64,000 nt of DNA from Streptomyces sp. NBC_01717. Its GTDB lineage: Bacteria > Actinomycetota > Actinomycetes > Streptomycetales > Streptomycetaceae. The notes beneath the pieces are model-generated. The model did not search any database and was not told the DNA's origin. It saw only the letters and a program-made list of their open reading frames with translations. A program made the translations under genes and the position numbers. The stretch lies in assembly GCF_036248255.1 (NCBI RefSeq), contig NZ_CP109178.1, positions 8,003,001 to 8,067,000 of the forward strand. The letters run 5' to 3'. Positions 60,019-64,000 of this stretch are shown here, one piece after another. The first letter of the stretch is position 1. Each line of letters starts with the position of its first letter.

Positions 60019-61191
60019 ATGGTCGATTTCTCCCTCAGTGTCGAGGAACGTCAGATCCGGGACACGGTCCGCGCGTTCATCTCCAAGGAGGTGATGCCGC
60101 TGGAACAGGAGGTGCTGCGCAACGAACGGGCGGGCGTTCCCGCGATCGCCGTGGATGTCCTGGCCGAGCTGCGGGCCAAGGCCCGCGGGGCGGGCTTCTG
60201 GGGAATGAACACGCCCGAGGAGTACGGCGGGATGAACCTGGGCGCCGTCATGTCCGCGATCCTGGCGATGGAGACCGGCAGGACGTACGTTCCCTTCAGC
60301 TTCGGCGGCTCGGCGGACAACATCCTCTACAGCTGCAACGACGAGCAGAAGCAGCGCTACCTCATCCCGACGATCGAGGGCGAGCGGCGGTCCTGCTTCG
60401 CGATCACCGAGCCGGGAGCCGGATCCGACGCACGCAACATCCGTACCCGCGCGGTGCGCGAGGGCGGCGACTGGGTGATCAATGGGGAGAAGACCTTCAT
60501 CACCGGCGGCAACGAGGCCGACTTCGTGATGGTGTTCGCCGTCACCGACCCGGACAAGGGCGCGGACGGCGGAGTGACCTGCTTCCTTGTCGACCGGGAC
60601 ATGGGCTGGAAGTCCGAACCGATCCCCACGATGGGCCAGTGGGGCCCGGCGGCACTGGTCTTCGACGACGTGCGTGTTCCTGACGAGAACGTACTCGGTG
60701 AAGTCGGCCGCGGCTTCGCGCTGGCGCTCCGGTGGATCGGCCAGGGCCGTTACATGATCCCGGCCCGCGCGATCGGTTCCGCCGAACGGATGCTGCAGAT
60801 GGCGATCGACTACGCCAAGATCCGGCACTCCATGGGGAATCCGATCGCCGAGTACCAGGGGATCCAGTGGCAGATCGCGGACTCGCAGGTGGAGATCGAG
60901 TCCACGAAGTGGCTCACGCTGTACGCGGCTTGGCGGGTCCAGCAGGGCATGGACGCGCGCCACGCCTCCTCCATCGCCAAGCTCAACGGCGCGCTCATGG
61001 CCAACCAGGTCGTCGACCGCGTGCTGCAGATCCATGGCGGGATGGGCTACACCAAGGAACTGCCGATCGAGCGCTGGTACCGGGAGTTGCGACTGCTGCG
61101 AATATTCGAGGGCACCGACGAGATCCAGCGCCGCACCATCGCCCGCAACCTGCTCAAGGGCCATGTACGGCTGGGCGGGATCGGCGAATGA
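60019..61191 (+). CDS. Acyl-CoA dehydrogenase
   Basis: A 390-residue FAD enzyme. Substrate/FAD signature CFAITEPGAGSDARNIRTRA (about 132-151), C-terminal IHGGMGYTKELPIERWYREL, and the catalytic base Glu in LRIFEGTDEIQRRTIAR. It forms the alpha-beta double bond of an acyl-CoA and passes electrons to ETF. GGAAAGGA lies before ATG 60019. It starts an operon of four overlapping genes (stop and next start share ATGA). Confidence 0.94.
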   Translation: MVDFSLSVEERQIRDTVRAFISKEVMPLEQEVLRNERAGVPAIAVDVLAELRAKARGAGFWGMNTPEEYGGMNLGAVMSAILAMETGRTYVPFSFGGSADNILYSCNDEQKQRYLIPTIEGERRSCFAITEPGAGSDARNIRTRAVREGGDWVINGEKTFITGGNEADFVMVFAVTDPDKGADGGVTCFLVDRDMGWKSEPIPTMGQWGPAALVFDDVRVPDENVLGEVGRGFALALRWIGQGRYMIPARAIGSAERMLQMAIDYAKIRHSMGNPIAEYQGIQWQIADSQVEIESTKWLTLYAAWRVQQGMDARHASSIAKLNGALMANQVVDRVLQIHGGMGYTKELPIERWYRELRLLRIFEGTDEIQRRTIARNLLKGHVRLGGIGE

Positions 61192-62342
61192 GGGCCCGCA
61201 GGCGCGCGGCCATCGTCGGGGTGGCCGAATCGGAAGTGGGCAGGACCCCGCACCTGACCGTGCTGTCTCAGCAGGCAAGGGCGAGCCGGGGGGCCCTGGC
61301 CGAGGCCGGGCTGGGTCCCAAGGACGTGGACGCCCTGTTCGTGGCCGGAAACTGGTCCTGGGCACCCGCGCTGACGCTGGCCGAGTATCTGGGACTCCAG
61401 CCGGACTACCTGGACGGCACCAACATCGGCGGATCGTCCTTCGAGGCCCACCTCGGCCATGCGGCGGCCGCCATCGATGCCGGGGTGATCGACGTCGCAC
61501 TGATCACCTACGGCAGCACCCAGCGCAGCAACCGCTCACGCAACGCCCCACGGCCACCCGCGTCGCTCACCGAGCAGTTCGACCGGCCCTACGGGCTGCC
61601 GCAGCCGGTCGGCGCCTACGCGCTGGCGGCCAACCGCTACCTCCACCAGTACGGTGCGACCAGCGAGCAGCTGGCCGAAGTGGCGGTGAGCGCACGGCAG
61701 TGGGCGGCGCTCAACCCGGACGCGTACCACCGTCACCCGATCACGGTCGACGACGTGCTCGACTCGCCGATGATCAGCGATCCGCTGCACCTGCTGGACT
61801 GCTGCCTGGTCACCGATGGTGGCGGCGCGGTGGTCGTGGCGGCCGAGGACCGCTGGCCCGATGTGGACACCCATCCGGTCGTCGTGCTCGGCCACGGCGA
61901 GACCACTACGCACAGCAGCATCGCCCAGATGCCGGACCTGACCGTCACCGGTGCTGCCCGCTCGGGACCGACCGCGATGAAGATGGCCGACGTGACCCAC
62001 GACGACCTCGACCTGCTGGAGATCTACGACTCCTTCACCATCACCGTCCTGCTGACCCTGGAGTCACTGGGGTTCTGCAAACCGGGCGAGGCCGGGGACT
62101 TCGTCGCCCGCGGCCGTACCGCCCCCGGTGGACCGGTGCCGATGAACACCAACGGCGGCGGTCTGTCCTACACGCACCCCGGCATGTACGGGATCTTCCT
62201 GCTCATCGAGGCGACCCGGCAGCTGCGGCACGACTTCGCCGGCGACCCGCGCCGTCAGGTCGACGGTGCCGGACTGGCCCTGGTGCACGGAACCGGCGGC
62301 GTCCTGTCGTCCACCTCGACCGTCGTACTCGGAAGGAGTTGA
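61188..62342 (+). CDS. Thiolase-like/lipid-transfer (Ltp) protein, probable retro-aldolase or degenerate thiolase
   Basis: A 384-residue thiolase-fold protein of the SCP-x/Ltp group. The segment GTNIGGSSFEAHLGHAAAAI occupies the place of the nucleophile loop, and Ser stands where classic thiolases have Cys. The C-terminal loop is MNTNGGGLSYTHPGMYG. Homologues lacking the Cys, such as the Ltp2 type in steroid side-chain degradation, act as retro-aldolases together with a DUF35 protein. The next gene is exactly such a protein. It would carry out the last cleavage of this pathway. ATG overlaps the preceding stop. Confidence 0.85.
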   Translation: MRARRRAAIVGVAESEVGRTPHLTVLSQQARASRGALAEAGLGPKDVDALFVAGNWSWAPALTLAEYLGLQPDYLDGTNIGGSSFEAHLGHAAAAIDAGVIDVALITYGSTQRSNRSRNAPRPPASLTEQFDRPYGLPQPVGAYALAANRYLHQYGATSEQLAEVAVSARQWAALNPDAYHRHPITVDDVLDSPMISDPLHLLDCCLVTDGGGAVVVAAEDRWPDVDTHPVVVLGHGETTTHSSIAQMPDLTVTGAARSGPTAMKMADVTHDDLDLLEIYDSFTITVLLTLESLGFCKPGEAGDFVARGRTAPGGPVPMNTNGGGLSYTHPGMYGIFLLIEATRQLRHDFAGDPRRQVDGAGLALVHGTGGVLSSTSTVVLGRS

Positions 62343-62347
62343 TCAGC

Positions 62348-62746
62348 GTGGCGGACCTTGCTCCGGATGTCGAGACGAGGCCGTTCTGGGACGGCATAGC
62401 CGCGGGAGAGCTGCGCCTGCAGCGTTGCGGCGACTGCGGCCGTGCGGTGTTCTACCCGAGGGCGCTCTGCCCGCACTGCTTCGGTGACCGGTTGGAGTGG
62501 TTCACTTCGCCGGGAATCGGCACCGTCTACTCGTACACCGTCGCGCGCCGCGCCTTCAGCCCCTCCGCCGGAGAGCCTCCCTACACGGTTGCGCTGATCG
62601 ACCTCGACGAGGGCGTGCGGATGATGTCCAGGATCGTCGGCGGGGACCGGGTAGGCATCGGCGACCGCGTCGAGCTGGAGATCACCCGCCTGGGTGGCGA
62701 CGACTCTCCCGAGCTGCCGTGCTTCCGGGTGGTGGAGGCGATATGA
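62348..62746 (+). CDS. DUF35 zinc-ribbon/OB-fold protein
   Basis: A 132-residue partner protein. A rubredoxin-like zinc ribbon (LQRCGDCGRAVFYPRALCPH followed by CFG; Cys-x2-Cys pairs) precedes an OB-fold (GIGTVYSYTVARRAFSPSAG, YTVALIDLDEGVRMMSRIVG). DUF35 proteins bind thiolase-like enzymes and position acyl-CoA substrates. The gene sits six bases after the thiolase-like gene. GTG 62348 is used, with AAGGAG upstream. Its stop overlaps the next ATG. Confidence 0.9.
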   Translation: MADLAPDVETRPFWDGIAAGELRLQRCGDCGRAVFYPRALCPHCFGDRLEWFTSPGIGTVYSYTVARRAFSPSAGEPPYTVALIDLDEGVRMMSRIVGGDRVGIGDRVELEITRLGGDDSPELPCFRVVEAI

Positions 62747-64000
62747 GCGCGCCCACCACGCAAGCGGGTGCCGAGGCCATGCGCGCGCTGTTCGCCCCGA
62801 AGTCCATCGCCCTGGTCGGAGCCACCGACAAGTCGGGCTGGTCGCTGGCAACGTTCGACAACCTGCGCAACCACGGCTTCTCAGGACAGGTCCATCTGGT
62901 CAATCCACGCACCGAGATGGTGCACGGACAGCGCGCCCATCGCAGCCTCTCGGACATCGGCGAGCCGGTCGACATGGCCTATGTCATGGTGCCGACACCC
63001 GCTGTGCTTCCGGTACTTCGGGAAGGCGCCGGCCTGGGCATCCGGAGTTACGTGGTGCTCACCGCGGGCTTCGGCGAGACGGGTCCGGAGGGCAGGCGCC
63101 GGGAGGAGGAGATCCTCGACTTCGCACGCGAGAACCGGCTGACCGTACTGGGCCCGAACGGGAACGGCTACATCAACGCCACGGCCGGGACGACCCCTTA
63201 CGGCCTGCCGATCCCGGCGCCGCTGCTCGGCGGGCAGGTGGGTGTGGTGCTGCAGAGCGGTGCCCTGGCCAGCTCCATACTCTCCTTCGCGCAGGCCCGG
63301 AACGTGGGGCTGAGCCTGCTCACTTCCATGGGCAACGAGACGATGGTGTCGGTCACCGACGTCATCGACTACTTGGTGGACGACCCGGCCACCAAGGTGA
63401 TCGCATTGTTCCTGGAGTCCGTGCGCCACCCGGAACGGTTCGCCCGCGCCGCCCGCCGCGCCGCCCGGGCCGGCAAACCGATCGTGGCCCTCAAGATCGG
63501 GTCGAGCAAGATCGCCTCGCACACCGCGCAGGCCCACACCGGGGCGCTGGTGGGGGACGACCGCGTGATCGACGCCGCGTTCGGGCAGTTGGGTGTGGTC
63601 CGCGTCCGTTCGCTCGAGGATCTGATCATCACGTCCGGGCTGCTGGCCCAGGTCGGCCGGATCGACGGTCCGCGGATCGGTGTGGTGACGCCCTCGGGCG
63701 GGGCCTGCGAAGTCATCGCCGACCGGGCCGAGCAGGAGGGACTCGAGCTGCCGCCTTTCGCACCGGAGACGGTGGCGCGGCTGAAGGAGATCCTGCCCGG
63801 CTTCGCGACCGTGCAGAACCCTCTGGACGTCACCGGGTACGTGGTGGTGGACCGGACCCTGCTCGGCCGCGCGCTGGAGGTCGTCGCCGACGACCCGGGG
63901 ATCGACGCGGTCATGCTGCTGTCCGACCTTCCCCGGGTGGTGCCGGCCGATCAGGCTCCGACACTGCTGCACTTCGGAGCCACCGCGCAGCGCATCCGCG
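62743..64000 (+). CDS. ADP-forming-type acyl-CoA synthetase, CoA-binding part (3' truncated by window)
   Basis: An open frame from ATG 62743 to the window end, about 419 codons without stop. It has the CoA-binding Rossmann domain (SIALVGATDKSGWSLATFDN, LTAGFGETGPEG, LGPNGNGYIN) and the succinyl-CoA-ligase-like flavodoxin domains (GVVLQSGALASSI). The phosphohistidine segment is SHTAQAHTGALVGDD. The C-terminal ATP-grasp part lies outside. It would activate a free acid to the CoA ester at the start of the pathway. Fourth gene of the operon, overlapping the DUF35 gene by 4 bases. Confidence 0.88.
   Translation, partial: MSAPTTQAGAEAMRALFAPKSIALVGATDKSGWSLATFDNLRNHGFSGQVHLVNPRTEMVHGQRAHRSLSDIGEPVDMAYVMVPTPAVLPVLREGAGLGIRSYVVLTAGFGETGPEGRRREEEILDFARENRLTVLGPNGNGYINATAGTTPYGLPIPAPLLGGQVGVVLQSGALASSILSFAQARNVGLSLLTSMGNETMVSVTDVIDYLVDDPATKVIALFLESVRHPERFARAARRAARAGKPIVALKIGSSKIASHTAQAHTGALVGDDRVIDAAFGQLGVVRVRSLEDLIITSGLLAQVGRIDGPRIGVVTPSGGACEVIADRAEQEGLELPPFAPETVARLKEILPGFATVQNPLDVTGYVVVDRTLLGRALEVVADDPGIDAVMLLSDLPRVVPADQAPTLLHFGATAQRIR

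Noticed and set aside
1..64000. tRNA, rRNA, CRISPR arrays, phage or integrative-element att sites
   Set aside because: I read for clover-leaf ends, repeated spacers and integrase genes and saw none. Without a covariance-model scan small RNAs cannot be excluded.

Overview
The window is a high-GC actinobacterial chromosome segment, almost certainly from a Streptomyces. The signs are strong G/C bias at third codon positions, frequent GTG starts, a single in-frame TTA codon (a bldA-type codon), a SpoIIE-type phosphatase, many secreted polysaccharide-degrading enzymes, two soluble cytochromes P450 and a type III polyketide synthase. The accessory character of the content would suit a chromosome arm rather than the conserved core, but this is inference. 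No tRNA, rRNA, CRISPR array or intact transposase was seen.

1-13 kb: the tail of a GHKL/SpoIIE regulator, a His/Asp-rich secreted protein behind two near-identical palindromes, a decayed APC permease, a divergent flavin monooxygenase/P450 pair, a solitary MurE-like ligase, a 168-bp MITE-like element (7012-7179), a secreted lamin-tail protein, and a histidine kinase/response regulator followed by a two-gene ABC exporter and a shortened zinc-finger anti-sigma-like protein. 13-18 kb: a membrane protein and a class I P450 module (ferredoxin, ferredoxin reductase, P450, and an SDR with a frameshift near its C terminus). 18-20 kb: a secreted GH18 chitinase.

20-32 kb: a complete L-rhamnose utilisation locus. 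rhaI, rhaD and rhaB run leftward, and the ABC importer rhaT-rhaP-rhaQ-rhaS, the mutarotase rhaM and a second sugar-isomerase-family gene run rightward. Both promoters lie in the 211-bp gap between rhaI and rhaT and carry TGAAAC-type operators; no dedicated repressor gene is in the window. 32-50 kb: a mixed region with a methyltransferase, DoxX, a two-subunit molybdenum hydroxylase, DinB-like protein, SpoIIE phosphatase, PL8 lyase, PfkB kinase, GNAT, DUF5709, DUF4118, a discoidin plus beta-helix enzyme behind an 18-bp perfect LacI-type palindrome, metallophosphoesterase, aldo/keto reductase and a DUF385-type protein.

50.8-54.5 kb: an srsABC-like phenolic-lipid operon (type III PKS, ICMT-type methyltransferase, FAD hydroxylase) divergent from a UbiA prenyltransferase across only 42 bp. 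The FAD gene has a TTA codon. This is the most attractive specialised-metabolism candidate. 54.5-56 kb: a type I signal peptidase and a membrane protein. 56.2-64 kb: an acyl-CoA catabolic locus containing an activation enzyme, acyl-CoA dehydrogenase, MaoC hydratase, SDR dehydrogenase, a thiolase-like/Ltp protein whose nucleophile position appears not to be Cys, its DUF35 partner, a thioesterase and a TetR regulator. Matching TAGAN-N5-TTCTA palindromes sit in front of its two forward operons. The last gene runs off the right edge.
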